Shown here: one piece after another, positions 1 to 8,834 of the stretch
How the letters are laid out: each line of letters opens with the position of its first letter
How positions within the stretch are numbered: the first letter of the stretch is position 1
Origin: Bacteroidota bacterium
GTDB taxonomy: Bacteria > Bacteroidota > Bacteroidia > J057 > JADKCL01
Direction of reading: 5' to 3'
Length of the DNA stretch: 64,000 nucleotides
Assembly (NCBI GenBank): GCA_016718825.1
Contig: JADKCL010000003.1
Span: forward strand, 248,001 to 312,000
Made by a program: the position numbers and the translations under genes
Notes under the pieces: model-generated
Databases searched by the model: none
What the model saw: the letters and a program-made list of their open reading frames with translations, nothing else
Told to the model about the DNA's origin: nothing

Positions 1-136
1 GCGGCTTGCCGTGATTGTCGAGCACGGTCAAGGTAAGGGCAAGGTTGCCCTGTGGAGCCTGCGCCATTGCAATATTGGCGGTTAACAAACAGAGGATCAG
101 GGCCCAAACACATTGGGCAATTCGAGCAGTTTTCAT
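1..136 (-). CDS. N-terminus of a secreted protein (cut by window edge)
   Basis: Only the first 45 codons are present; the gene runs off the left edge. The start ATG is at 134-136. Residues 1-24 form a clear Sec signal peptide: MKTAR, a hydrophobic stretch, then a likely cleavage after AMAQA. The mature part begins PQGNLALTLTVLDNHGKP, which resembles the opening beta-strand of carboxypeptidase-regulatory or CNA-B-like domains common at the start of Bacteroidota outer-membrane and secreted proteins. That domain reading is inference from about 20 residues; the function cannot be told from this fragment. Confidence 0.7.
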   Translation of the reverse strand, partial: MKTARIAQCVWALILCLLTANIAMAQAPQGNLALTLTVLDNHGKP

Positions 137-266
137 AGCGAATGCGTTTTCTTAGCGGTACAATACTACAATGTAGGAAGGGCAATTGGTTACAGCTGGG
201 AAAATGAAAAATTGCCGTGGGTTGGAATTTTGGAGGAAGGACCTAGCCTCAACGAAACTTTGCAAA

Positions 267-1124
267 TCAGATCGATCCTGCAAGTTTTTCTACTTCCTGC
301 ACCGACAAGCCGCTAACATCGGCGACTTGATTATGTGGCAACCCGATGGCGAGCAACCTCTTTGCGACAGATTCCTTCTCTGCAAGTAGCGCTGATTCAA
401 CAGCATTTTTCACCGCCCGCGAAACCGCCAAACTCTCCCTCCCCCGCGCATCTTGCTCCCGCATGCCCGCATAAATGTATTCATCCCATTCCTCCTTATT
501 CCAACTTTGGCGGTTTGCATCCTGATAGGCTTGAACAAGGCCTTCATCGTTGGCATTCTCTGGAATTACATTGAGATTTTCTGCCTCTTTGATGAAAAAT
601 ATCCATTTGTCCGCAATGGTGGCCAATTCAGCACTGCTTTTGTTGAATTTGGGCAGCTCGATGAAGAAGAAATCCATGTCCTTGATGATCCTTTCTCCAG
701 TTTCGACATTGCAGATGCTGTGGTGCGAGAAATAATGGTCGCCCTGGGTAAATGGGAAATCAAAAATGCCAATGAAAATCACGGGGCGCAGTTTGTGGTA
801 CTGATCCCCTACTGCAATTTGCGCGGCATATTCCTTCGAAGAATAATACAACAATCGCTTGTCCATCCCGTCCAAATCAGCCACTTGCATCTCAATGATG
901 AAGCTTCGGCCAGCCTTGTCCCGCGCACGAACGTCAATGATCGTGGCTTTCAGGTTACGAATGATCGGCAACTGATAAGGATTCAGGATTTCGACTTCCG
1001 CGATGCGGTCTTCGCCTTCCAATTTGAGGATCGCATTCAAAAAGGAAATGAGAATGATCTTCTTGGACTCATTCCCAAAAATTTTCCTGAAGGCGATATC
1101 GTTGGTTACATCTACGAAGGTCAT
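267..1124 (-). CDS. Rpn family recombination-promoting nuclease / putative transposase
   Basis: A 285-residue protein. The N-terminus (TFVDVTNDIAFRKIFG) is the typical opening of the Rpn/PD-(D/E)XK nuclease transposase family. The nuclease core follows, with an Asp in IIDVRARD and the catalytic-type FIIEMQV (E-x-Q) near residues 64-81. The C-terminal 60 residues are charged and helical. Members of this family (RpnA-E in E. coli) are DNA endonucleases that stimulate RecA-independent recombination. Despite the 'transposase' label they are usually stand-alone genes, and no inverted repeats flank this one. I chose the ATG at 1124; a GTG one codon upstream is also in frame. Whether it is active is not shown. 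Confidence 0.88.
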   Translation of the reverse strand: MTFVDVTNDIAFRKIFGNESKKIILISFLNAILKLEGEDRIAEVEILNPYQLPIIRNLKATIIDVRARDKAGRSFIIEMQVADLDGMDKRLLYYSSKEYAAQIAVGDQYHKLRPVIFIGIFDFPFTQGDHYFSHHSICNVETGERIIKDMDFFFIELPKFNKSSAELATIADKWIFFIKEAENLNVIPENANDEGLVQAYQDANRQSWNKEEWDEYIYAGMREQDARGRESLAVSRAVKNAVESALLAEKESVAKRLLAIGLPHNQVADVSGLSVQEVEKLAGSI

Positions 1125-1250
1125 CACGCGACGATTTAAACAAAGTTAGCGAATCTCGTGTTGGGCTGCAATGGTTGAATCGAATTCGATTTGGAGTCAT
1201 TGGGGGAATTTGACAGCGAATTTCCCAAAAAAACATCCCCCTCGAACTTC

Positions 1251-2114
1251 TCAGTTAGACTCTAACTCAAACCTCAACATACTTCCCTCCCCCACCTCAT
1301 AATACCCCAATTCCTTGTAAATCTTATTGGAAGTCGGATTGTCGGCGTCGGTGTGCAGGCAACAAAACCGTTTGCCGTTCTGCAATTGCAATTGGGTGAT
1401 TTGGGCGACGAGGTTGCTGGCGAATCCCTTCCCGCGCGCCTTCGGAGGCGTGTAGACGAGCACGACCGTGATGCCGTGGCGCGTGGGACGTTCGACGCCT
1501 GCCATGCTCACGACTTCGCCCTCGACTTCCCAAACCCAAAATTGCTTTTCGAGAATCTTCGCGCGGGCCAATTGCGTCGCCTCCTCGATGCGAAGTGTTT
1601 GACGCAAGGAATCCAGAAAAAAGTCAATCAACCAATCTCGGATCAAGTCTGCGTCACGTGGTTCGGCAAGCCGCATCGACCCTGCGCAAGGTCTTGGCAA
1701 GCTCAATTGGTCGAGTTGCAGGGTATTTTGCCGAAAAACCCGCTTCCATCCCGGAAAATAGGCATCGGCAAAGGCACTGACCTGCGGCTCTGGGCCCACG
1801 ATTCCCGGCAAATGGGAGTGATGGAGCTGCATCCATTCGACACCCGCCGCCAATGCACTTTCCCAACCTGTCGGAGCGCAAACCAAAATCAATTCGCGCG
1901 GCGCGGTTTGGAATAACGCGAGTTTTCTTTGCCCTGCTTCCGAGATGCCCACCATCAGGGCAACTACTTCACCGCCAGCCGCTTCGCGGCGCTGAAGCCG
2001 ATAGAGAAAACCCAGCAACAAATTGTTGTTGGCCGCATTTTGCTCGAGCCATTCGGCCCAATCGGCGAGCATCGCTGTGGCAGTGCGGTATTCTTGGATG
2101 TCGATCTGCGGCAT
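1251..2114 (-). CDS. GNAT family N-acetyltransferase
   Basis: A 287-residue protein with a C-terminal GNAT domain. The acetyl-CoA pyrophosphate-binding loop is visible as PKARGKGFAS (RxxGxG/A motif A) around residues 225-234, preceded by the beta-strand ITVVLVYT. It is followed by an LHTDADNPTSNKIYKELGY segment, the usual motif B helix and Tyr region. The N-terminal half lacks a recognisable catalytic motif and is probably a degenerate GNAT repeat, as in two-domain GNATs. The acceptor substrate is unknown. The gene stands alone, with no operon partner. Confidence 0.85.
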   Translation of the reverse strand: MPQIDIQEYRTATAMLADWAEWLEQNAANNNLLLGFLYRLQRREAAGGEVVALMVGISEAGQRKLALFQTAPRELILVCAPTGWESALAAGVEWMQLHHSHLPGIVGPEPQVSAFADAYFPGWKRVFRQNTLQLDQLSLPRPCAGSMRLAEPRDADLIRDWLIDFFLDSLRQTLRIEEATQLARAKILEKQFWVWEVEGEVVSMAGVERPTRHGITVVLVYTPPKARGKGFASNLVAQITQLQLQNGKRFCCLHTDADNPTSNKIYKELGYYEVGEGSMLRFELESN

Positions 2115-2251
2115 TTTCTACTTTTTCTGGGGCAAAAGTAAGCGTTGGAACGGGGAGTTCATTGTCGCAAAGGTCAAAATATCCTTGCAAAAATGGCGTC
2201 GCTGCCTTTTCATCCGATTGAATTTCCCTTTCACTTTTCTTGCCTCTTGGC

Positions 2252-2281
2252 TTGGATTTTCGCATTCAAATCCGATATTTG
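2252..2281 (+). promoter_or_regulatory. Probable Bacteroidota-type promoter for the DUF4328 gene
   Basis: TTG at 2252-2254 and GATATTTG at 2274-2281 are separated by 19 bp. This fits the Bacteroidota housekeeping promoter (-33 TTTG, -7 TAnnTTTG) with one mismatch in the -7 box. The ATG lies 25 bp downstream. The same GATATTTG box appears in front of the small gene at 13088. Confidence 0.5.
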
Positions 2282-2306
2282 ATCATCATTCACCAACTCA
2301 ATTCCA

Positions 2307-3056
2307 ATGCAAACTGCGCTCCGTCCCAATGCTCAACGTGCCAAGATCGCCATCATTATGATCTGGATCACGCTGGGGACACAAATCGTTTCGAGTATTT
2401 CTGACTTTTTTCAATTGATGCTCCTCAAGGCCATCGACAATGGGGAATCCTATGGAATCGACAGTTTGAACGCCAACGATACCAGGCAGCAAATTTTGGG
2501 AATTGTGACGTTCCTGATGTTGATTGCTTCGGCGGTCACCTATATCCAATGGTTTCGCAGGGCCTATTATAACCTGCACCTCATGGACGGAAACCTGCGA
2601 TTTTCCGAAGGTTGGGCATCCGGGGCTTGGTTTGTTCCCATCATTTCCCTGTTTCGTCCTTTCCAGATCATGTCAGAGCTGTTTCAGGTCTCCAAAGCAA
2701 TTCTATCCCGCAACTTGCCTCAATGGCAAGCAAGAGAGCATTCCACTTTGCTCGGGATTTGGTGGGCGCTGTGGGTTATCAACAATGTTTGGGGCAATAT
2801 TTCTGCGCGGGTTACCTTGGATGCCAGCACCATCGAAAAACTCATTGTATCCACCCAAATCAGCATGTGGAACGTGGTCATCAACATTCCATTGGCCATT
2901 CTCGCGGTGAGGATCATTCAGGAATATTCAGGAATGGAGGGTCTTTTGGCCACACCGATGGCAGTTTTCCAGCAAGACGAACCCGTTTCGGCAGCTCCAA
3001 TGGAAGAACCGGCAGCCCCGTCGATCAACCTTGAAAAGGGACCGTCTGCTGAATAA
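2307..3056 (+). CDS. DUF4328 domain-containing membrane protein
   Basis: A 249-residue integral membrane protein. Hydrophobic segments lie near residues 14-32, 64-82, 107-125, 150-170 and 190-210. The conserved DUF4328 signature is present: WFRRAYYNLH, followed by SEGWASGAWFVPIISLFRPFQIM. The family has no established function. The last 35 residues are Pro/Ala/Glu-rich and probably a disordered cytoplasmic tail. It is convergent with the next gene and ends at a shared hairpin terminator. Confidence 0.85.
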   Translation: MQTALRPNAQRAKIAIIMIWITLGTQIVSSISDFFQLMLLKAIDNGESYGIDSLNANDTRQQILGIVTFLMLIASAVTYIQWFRRAYYNLHLMDGNLRFSEGWASGAWFVPIISLFRPFQIMSELFQVSKAILSRNLPQWQAREHSTLLGIWWALWVINNVWGNISARVTLDASTIEKLIVSTQISMWNVVINIPLAILAVRIIQEYSGMEGLLATPMAVFQQDEPVSAAPMEEPAAPSINLEKGPSAE

Positions 3057-3059
3057 AAC

Positions 3060-3096
3060 AAATACCGGAACAGAGCTTTCCTCCATTCCGGTATTT
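3060..3096. terminator. Bidirectional hairpin between convergent genes
   Basis: Perfect 11-bp inverted repeat AAATACCGGAA / TTCCGGTATTT with a 15-nt loop, in the 66-bp gap between the DUF4328 gene (+) and the 137-residue membrane-protein gene (-). A U-rich stretch follows in the minus direction (TGTTTTATTC). It fits a shared Rho-independent terminator. Confidence 0.7.
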
Positions 3097-3122
3097 GCGA
3101 TACATCCTACGCGCTAATCTTC

Positions 3123-3536
3123 TCAGCTTGCTGCTTTTTCCTCTTCGGCAGGCGAATTGTCAGGAAATCCGCCCGGGAATCCGCCGCAGCGATTGCCCCA
3201 TTTGGCCTTCATTTTGGCCTTGTCGGATTCGCTCATGCTTTCCCAACGCTGCTCGAATTTCTTGCGCCAATGTTCGTGGCGACCTTGACCGCCATTGCAT
3301 CCGCCATGGCCTTGACCGCCCATGCGGCCGCCCCATCCGCCCCGACCTCCGAAGAAGATCTTGGCCAAAATCAACAGCCCCATCGCCTGCAACCATGTGA
3401 TCGCGCCCAATCCGAAGATCGTCGGCATCAGCCAGTTCCAGAGACCCATCACGGCAAAGCCTGCCAAGGTCACGAATGCGGCGCCCATTACCGCGAATTT
3501 TAAGCCTTTCAAAATCCAGAATCCTTTGGTTTTCAT
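3123..3536 (-). CDS. Small Gly/His-rich membrane protein downstream of an ECF sigma factor
   Basis: A 137-residue protein with two hydrophobic segments (about residues 9-32 and 37-61). A glycine-rich loop with several His and Cys follows (residues 63-85), then a charged helix (KKFEQRWESMSESDKAKMKAKW) and a Gly/Pro tail. I do not recognise a named family. It lies 15 bp behind the ECF sigma factor gene and is almost certainly co-transcribed, so it may act in the sigma factor's regulatory loop (anti-sigma-like or target). That is inference from position only: no anti-sigma motif is visible. The His/Cys-rich loop could bind metal. Confidence 0.75.
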   Translation of the reverse strand: MKTKGFWILKGLKFAVMGAAFVTLAGFAVMGLWNWLMPTIFGLGAITWLQAMGLLILAKIFFGGRGGWGGRMGGQGHGGCNGGQGRHEHWRKKFEQRWESMSESDKAKMKAKWGNRCGGFPGGFPDNSPAEEEKAAS

Positions 3537-3551
3537 TTTCTTTCTTGTGTT

Positions 3552-4127
3552 TTAATCCAAATACCATTCGGCCAACCGCCCTCTCAGATACTGCACGGCG
3601 TGGTACTTGCGCATCCGCAAGGTGTTTTCCGTTTCGCCGGTCAGTTCTGCGATTTCCCGGAAACTCAGCTCATCAAATTCGTGGCTCACGAATACAAATC
3701 GCTGGTTTTCAGGAAGGTCTTCGATGGCGGCTTCGATTGCCGACCAGATGGATGTGCGTAACATTTGCTCTTCAGGATTGCCACTCAGATCGGGCAAGAT
3801 GTCCATGAGGCTGAGGGTCGGTGCACCGTCCTCGTCCTCGATTGCCTGCTGCCGGCTCGCAGGCAGGGGTTTCTTGCGGCGATACAGGTCCGCGATCTTG
3901 TTTTTTGCCACCCGAAACAACCAAGAGCCAACGCGTTCGATGGTTTCCAAGCCCCGATAGGCCTCGGTCAACTGCGAAAACGTGTCCTGAAAAATGTCGA
4001 GGGCATCGTCATCATCGCGCACCTGCCGCTTGATGAAGTTCAAGAGCTTTCCCCCCTCCTTGCGGTGGGTCTGCTCGATCTCTTCATTTTGCGCTGCTGC
4101 CATTGATATATGCTGTACGCTATCCAT
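3552..4127 (-). CDS. RNA polymerase sigma-70 factor, ECF subfamily
   Basis: A 191-residue ECF sigma factor. Region 2 spans about residues 28-90, with DALDIFQDTFSQL and SWLFRVAKNKIADLYRRKK (core binding and -10 recognition). Region 4 spans about residues 130-185, with LSFREIAELTGETENTLRMRK, the helix-turn-helix for the -35 element. A 40-residue linker of lower complexity separates them. The ATG at 4127 gives the standard length. It is probably co-transcribed with the small membrane protein 15 bp downstream. The gene upstream, on the other strand, is a transglutaminase-like protein. Confidence 0.93.
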   Translation of the reverse strand: MDSVQHISMAAAQNEEIEQTHRKEGGKLLNFIKRQVRDDDDALDIFQDTFSQLTEAYRGLETIERVGSWLFRVAKNKIADLYRRKKPLPASRQQAIEDEDGAPTLSLMDILPDLSGNPEEQMLRTSIWSAIEAAIEDLPENQRFVFVSHEFDELSFREIAELTGETENTLRMRKYHAVQYLRGRLAEWYLD

Positions 4128-4293
4128 TTCTAACCATGTAGTCGGCGGAATGGATTTTTTATTTCAAGCCGAAGGGGGATTTTCTTTTGCACTACCCACA
4201 ATATATTGGTTAACAGTGCGTTAAAATTATAGAATGGTCCAAATAAAATGGGATGCCATCCGAAAAGCCTGGCTATTCAGTAGTTTTTCACCG

Positions 4294-6258
4294 ATGAAAC
4301 CAACGAAGCGATTTTACATCCTGCTCCTTTTCCTGACCTTGATGCCGATGTTGCAACAGGCGCAGTTGCTCGTGGATCCTACCTCGAGCCGTGCAGCAAA
4401 GCGCCGCCTCAAGGGAAATGCCAAGGTGGCCAAACTCAGTCGAAAAATTACCGCCGACAAAGTTACCGACGAGGAAAAAGTGACTGCGATCTACCGCTGG
4501 GTGACGCGCCATATTCATTATGACAAGCGCAGCTACCGTTTTCACATCATCAAGCCTGCCGAACCTTGGTATGTATTGCGTCGTCGCAAGGCGGTTTGTG
4601 CAGGCTATGCCACCCTTTTCAAACGTCTTTGCGCAAATGTCGGGATCGAATCGCATTTCGTCATCGGCCATGCCAAGGGGCTCGATTACCGAGAGGGCGA
4701 GCGATTTCTGCGTGGCGAACATGCATGGAATTCGGTATTGATTGGCGGCGAATGGCGTTTAGTCGATCCGACTTGGGGCAGCGGTTGTGCCATTTTGCGA
4801 AAACAACTGCTCAAGAAGTTACAATTCAAGCTCTTTGGAACGCTTTATTTGCCCAAAATTCGGATTGTGCACCGTCCGAATATGGATTGGTTGTTTGTCC
4901 CGCCGCAGGAAATGGTTTGGAGTCATTTGCCCGTCGATCCGAAATGGCAATTGTTGGATTCGGCGGTTTCGCTTGCAGCGTTTGAAGCCGTGCGGGATAC
5001 TTTTATACCAGCCGTTCCCAACAATTATCTCGACGCAATCGCGGATGCAAGCGGTCATATCGAGCCGATCCAAGAATGGCAAGAAGGCAGAAATGGCCGC
5101 CAATTTAACGTGAGAGACGAATTTGATCTCGCACGCGGATGGATCCGCAAGGGACAGGAAGCTTTGCTGCTTCCAGCGGATGCTGGAGGTGATACGATTG
5201 TCTGGCACCGCGGCATCGATGACATGAAGGAATCAACGCCTGCTTTGGCGGCCTGGATGCAAGTGTTGAATGCCGAAAATCGACTTCGGCAGCAAGAATT
5301 GAGTGCCTTGAACAACCTCATTCAAAGAAGCCTTGGAAAAGTAAGGGTCGACTACGATCGTACGGAAGCTGAACAGCGCCGAACTCGGCACTTTAGCGAC
5401 GTCATACATTACCATCAGCAAAATGAAAAGCGGTTACTCGACCGGATGCGACAATCATTTCGCGACAACGGCAGAGGTCCTATGGTCGTGGGAAAACCAC
5501 CCAAACCTCATGTTTTGGAGAATCTTCAACACAAGTATTCCCAATCGATGGACCGTGCTGATTCGTTGGTCGGGCTTGCGCTGGGAACGACGGTGCAAAT
5601 GTTGGCACTTTCCGATACCATTGGATCGCTCCAAGATAGTTTGGAAAACACCCGAATACAGGCTGTGATCCAACTCGAAGTCTGTAAGTGGCTTCTGATG
5701 GACGCAAGGGAAATCCGCTATGGTTGGGCGCTGATGAAGCTTGACAGCATTGGTCGTCAGTTAAAATCTCAAAATCAGCGTTGGCACAAGGTCAAAAACC
5801 GGTATTGGAGCATCTACAAATCCAGCCGGCTACGTTGGCTCGCGCCTGCAAGGCAAATGGAAAAAGCGCATGGCTTGATTTGTCAGATTCATCGCGTCAA
5901 CGCCCCCTTGTTGCTGGTTGAGGATCTCGGCGATCGTTTCAGAAGCACCTTCGAGGAATTCAGGAAGCTGCGTTATCAACAAATGCAGATTCCAAATTCA
6001 GAAGTTGCAGTTGAAAAACAGCACCTTATGACTTCCATGGCGATTTACATCAAGACCGAAATGGAACTGAATCGACAAAGTAACCTTGGTTACGATTTTG
6101 TAACCGCTGAAAGGCGTTGGCAAGCAAGTTGGTACCGTGGCGAACGCGCACTTGCAGCGAATTTGCGCAATTCGGCGCGGGATGGCATGCTCAGGTTGGG
6201 AGCTTGGATCAAAAATGCACGCGCTGAGGCCAAACGGCAACTCGCAAGCCGTCGATAA
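4294..6258 (+). CDS. Secreted transglutaminase-like domain protein
   Basis: A 654-residue protein read from the ATG at 4294, which gives a good signal peptide (MKPTKR then a hydrophobic core ending near QQAQ); an in-frame ATG 60 bp upstream would bury it. The transglutaminase-like (papain-fold) domain covers about residues 45-170. It has the full triad: Cys102 in KAVCAGYA, His143 in GEHAWNS and Asp158 in VDPTWGS. The rest, about residues 250-650, is Lys/Arg/Gln-rich and helical with no domain I recognise. Bacterial proteins of this class are mostly proteases, amidases or cross-linking enzymes in the periplasm or outside the cell; the substrate is unknown. It is convergent with the beta-helix gene, with only 32 bp between stops. 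Confidence 0.82.
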   Translation: MKPTKRFYILLLFLTLMPMLQQAQLLVDPTSSRAAKRRLKGNAKVAKLSRKITADKVTDEEKVTAIYRWVTRHIHYDKRSYRFHIIKPAEPWYVLRRRKAVCAGYATLFKRLCANVGIESHFVIGHAKGLDYREGERFLRGEHAWNSVLIGGEWRLVDPTWGSGCAILRKQLLKKLQFKLFGTLYLPKIRIVHRPNMDWLFVPPQEMVWSHLPVDPKWQLLDSAVSLAAFEAVRDTFIPAVPNNYLDAIADASGHIEPIQEWQEGRNGRQFNVRDEFDLARGWIRKGQEALLLPADAGGDTIVWHRGIDDMKESTPALAAWMQVLNAENRLRQQELSALNNLIQRSLGKVRVDYDRTEAEQRRTRHFSDVIHYHQQNEKRLLDRMRQSFRDNGRGPMVVGKPPKPHVLENLQHKYSQSMDRADSLVGLALGTTVQMLALSDTIGSLQDSLENTRIQAVIQLEVCKWLLMDAREIRYGWALMKLDSIGRQLKSQNQRWHKVKNRYWSIYKSSRLRWLAPARQMEKAHGLICQIHRVNAPLLLVEDLGDRFRSTFEEFRKLRYQQMQIPNSEVAVEKQHLMTSMAIYIKTEMELNRQSNLGYDFVTAERRWQASWYRGERALAANLRNSARDGMLRLGAWIKNARAEAKRQLASRR

Positions 6259-6290
6259 CGCGACGGCATTCCCGGCGAGCTCCTTCCCTC

Positions 6291-8690
6291 CTACCTTTCC
6301 ACCGCAAAATTCACCGATCCGATCCCTGATTCTGTCCGGAGCACAATCCGGTACATTCCAGTGGCGAGCTGGGAAACGTTCAGTTGGATGCCCAATCGAC
6401 CGCCCTGCACGTCGACCGATTCTTGCTCCAAGATGCGCCCCAACAGGTCGACAATTTGAATTTCGCCGCGATCACTGAGCAGGCCGGAGGCGCTCAGTTG
6501 AATCATCTCGGATGCGGGATTGGGACCCACTTCAAAGTGCAAGTGCAAAGCCTCGCCGATGGCACTCGCCACATCAATAAAAATCGAAGCTGAAACGGCA
6601 CTGCAACCATTTGCATCCGTGATGGAAACAGCATAGTTGCCCGAGGTCAATGCGGTAAAGCTTTGACTAGTTGCACCTGAAATCGGGCTTCCATTCAACA
6701 GCCATTGAAAAGTAACGCCGTTCGTGGCGGTCAACAGCGGCCCGATGGCATTGATGGAAACGGTCGGCGCAGGGAAAACAGTCACCAAAACCGTATCCGC
6801 GACGCTGCAATTGGCATTCTGACCGGTCAAGACATAACTCGTGGTCGATGTCGGGAACGCCAATGGACTTGCAATTGTGGTATCGCTGAGGCCGGCAGCG
6901 ATGCTCCAAGCGTAGCCGCCGTTGCTTTGGCCCTGCAATTGCGTGGTGTCGCCTTCGCAGATGCTCACATCGGGGCCCGCCGAAACCACGGGTGCCGTCG
7001 TGACGGTGATGTAGCCAGTCAATGTCCGTGTATCAGATCCGCTGCCATTGGTCGCCACAAGCGTCACATCATAGGTTCCTGGCGCACTGTAGCAGATGTA
7101 CTGCGGATTTTGAAGGTTGCTCGTCGAAGGTGTGCCTCCTGGGAATGTCCACGACCATGAGGTAGGCTGCCCTGTGCTGAAATCCAGAAAACTTGTGCAG
7201 CCGCTGCCACAGAAATCTGTGGTGATGGCCATAAAATTCGCGAGAGGGACCGTACTGTTCGTGATGAAAAAGCAGGGGCTGTTGGCGGATGAATTGTTGT
7301 TGATGCTATTGGTCGCAATCGCTGTCAAACTCCCCGAAAGTGCGCCGCTGTAGGACCAATTTCCCGTTCCATTGGCTTGTATGGTGGCCACAAAACTGCG
7401 TGGTTCGCAGTTTTGGCATTGGTCGTCGATGTAAAGATCGACCCAGTCATTGGCGGCTGCGGTGCCGTTGGCGCCCGCTGCATTGGCCGCGAGAATCACC
7501 GGAGAAGCATAGCCATTGTTGCCATCGGGCTGCATGTAATTCCCGTCCTCCAAAGAAATGCCATCATAGCCGTTGCAATAAATCACGTTGCCGCGAATCG
7601 GATTGTGATTGGCATTCGTTCCCCAGACATTGACACCGTAGTAGCCGCTATTGGCGATCACGTTGCCCTCGCCGGCATTGAGTCCGCCGATCGTGTTTCC
7701 GCTACTGGGGCATCCGTAATTCGAATAATGCACGCCAACCTGGACACCCGAATATTGATTGCCGAGGGCCGTTCCACCGGACATGTCTGTTCCGATTTTG
7801 TTGCCTTTGACCACGTTGTTGTTGCTGCATTCGATCAGAATTCCACTGTAGAGATTCGCCGAAATCACATTGCTCCCTCCCGCTGTTGCGCTGCCGATCG
7901 TGTTACCGTTGGCACCGTTCGTGAGGAAAATGCCTTCATATTCATTCGGAATCGCCGCCGTCCCGGTTGCATTCACGCCAATCATGTTGCCCAGAATGCT
8001 GCAATTGGTGGAGGCCTCGATTTGGATGCCTTGGTAGCGATTTCCCGAAATGACATTACCTTCCCCCGCCAATACGCCGCCGATCACGGTCCCGTTGCAG
8101 CCCGCATTCAGCACAAGTCCTTCGTATTCATTGGCTTTGGCGACCAAACCGGCGTCATCGGTTCCGATAAAATTCCCTTTGAGTGTGCCGTTTGCTGCGC
8201 CGTTCACTTCAATTCCGCGGTAATAATTTTCGCTGATGGTATTGCCTGCTCCCACGCCGCCGAGCACATAGCCACTCGCGCCGGCATTGATCACGAGGCC
8301 ATTGTAGGGAAATTTCTGAATTCGAACGCCTTTCAAAGTAAAATTTGCCCCGTTGACTTCGATGCCGTCTCCGTTCTGGAACTGCGAACCGTCAATGATA
8401 ATCTTGCGCCCGTTACCGGTGTAGCCATTGGCAGGCTGCGTGGTGCCGTCAATGGTCGTGCCGGCATCGTTGAGCACAGGAAGCGAACTGAAGCAATAAA
8501 TGGTATGTGGAGCTTGTCCGGGAATGTTGAACACAACATTGTCTGCGCCCGGGGTGAGATTGCAGAAGGTCATGGCCTCCCGCAGGGAACCTGCGCCAGC
8601 GTCACTCACCGTAGTAACTGTGAAGGTCGTTGCACCGGAGAAATGGAACAGGCAAAACGCAAGCAGTAGAAATGTAATTGCTCTTTTCAT
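6291..8690 (-). CDS. Secreted right-handed parallel beta-helix protein with PKD domain and T9SS sorting signal
   Basis: A 799-residue protein from the ATG at 8690, which starts a signal peptide (MKRAITFLLL...FSGA). Residues about 20-400 are repeated short motifs of the type GNVIS/GNxIGT typical of right-handed parallel beta-helix (pectate-lyase-like) proteins. A PKD domain follows at about 470-560 (DFCGSGCTSFLDFSTGQP, WSWTFPGGTPST, YDVTLVATNGSG). Then comes an Ig-like segment, and the final ~80 residues form a type A T9SS sorting domain (VGPNPASEMIQL ... ATGMYRIVLRT). It is presumably exported through the outer membrane and may bind or act on polysaccharide; no catalytic residues can be assigned. 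Confidence 0.9.
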   Translation of the reverse strand: MKRAITFLLLAFCLFHFSGATTFTVTTVSDAGAGSLREAMTFCNLTPGADNVVFNIPGQAPHTIYCFSSLPVLNDAGTTIDGTTQPANGYTGNGRKIIIDGSQFQNGDGIEVNGANFTLKGVRIQKFPYNGLVINAGASGYVLGGVGAGNTISENYYRGIEVNGAANGTLKGNFIGTDDAGLVAKANEYEGLVLNAGCNGTVIGGVLAGEGNVISGNRYQGIQIEASTNCSILGNMIGVNATGTAAIPNEYEGIFLTNGANGNTIGSATAGGSNVISANLYSGILIECSNNNVVKGNKIGTDMSGGTALGNQYSGVQVGVHYSNYGCPSSGNTIGGLNAGEGNVIANSGYYGVNVWGTNANHNPIRGNVIYCNGYDGISLEDGNYMQPDGNNGYASPVILAANAAGANGTAAANDWVDLYIDDQCQNCEPRSFVATIQANGTGNWSYSGALSGSLTAIATNSINNNSSANSPCFFITNSTVPLANFMAITTDFCGSGCTSFLDFSTGQPTSWSWTFPGGTPSTSNLQNPQYICYSAPGTYDVTLVATNGSGSDTRTLTGYITVTTAPVVSAGPDVSICEGDTTQLQGQSNGGYAWSIAAGLSDTTIASPLAFPTSTTSYVLTGQNANCSVADTVLVTVFPAPTVSINAIGPLLTATNGVTFQWLLNGSPISGATSQSFTALTSGNYAVSITDANGCSAVSASIFIDVASAIGEALHLHFEVGPNPASEMIQLSASGLLSDRGEIQIVDLLGRILEQESVDVQGGRLGIQLNVSQLATGMYRIVLRTESGIGSVNFAVER

Positions 8691-8834
8691 GTGTGAATCC
8701 TTTAGGGTGAAGATAGTCAAATGCCTCCGAAATAGTACTGATTTACAGCAGCATTATTTCATTCCCTCGAATTTCGAATGACGAAGCTGGAAAGCAGTTT
8801 TTCGGCTGAGGCAGAATGGAATCGGCTTGGCCGG

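Noticed and set aside
7377..8669. 430-residue plus-strand open frame opposite the beta-helix gene
   Set aside because: No domain or start signals; shadow of a repetitive coding sequence.
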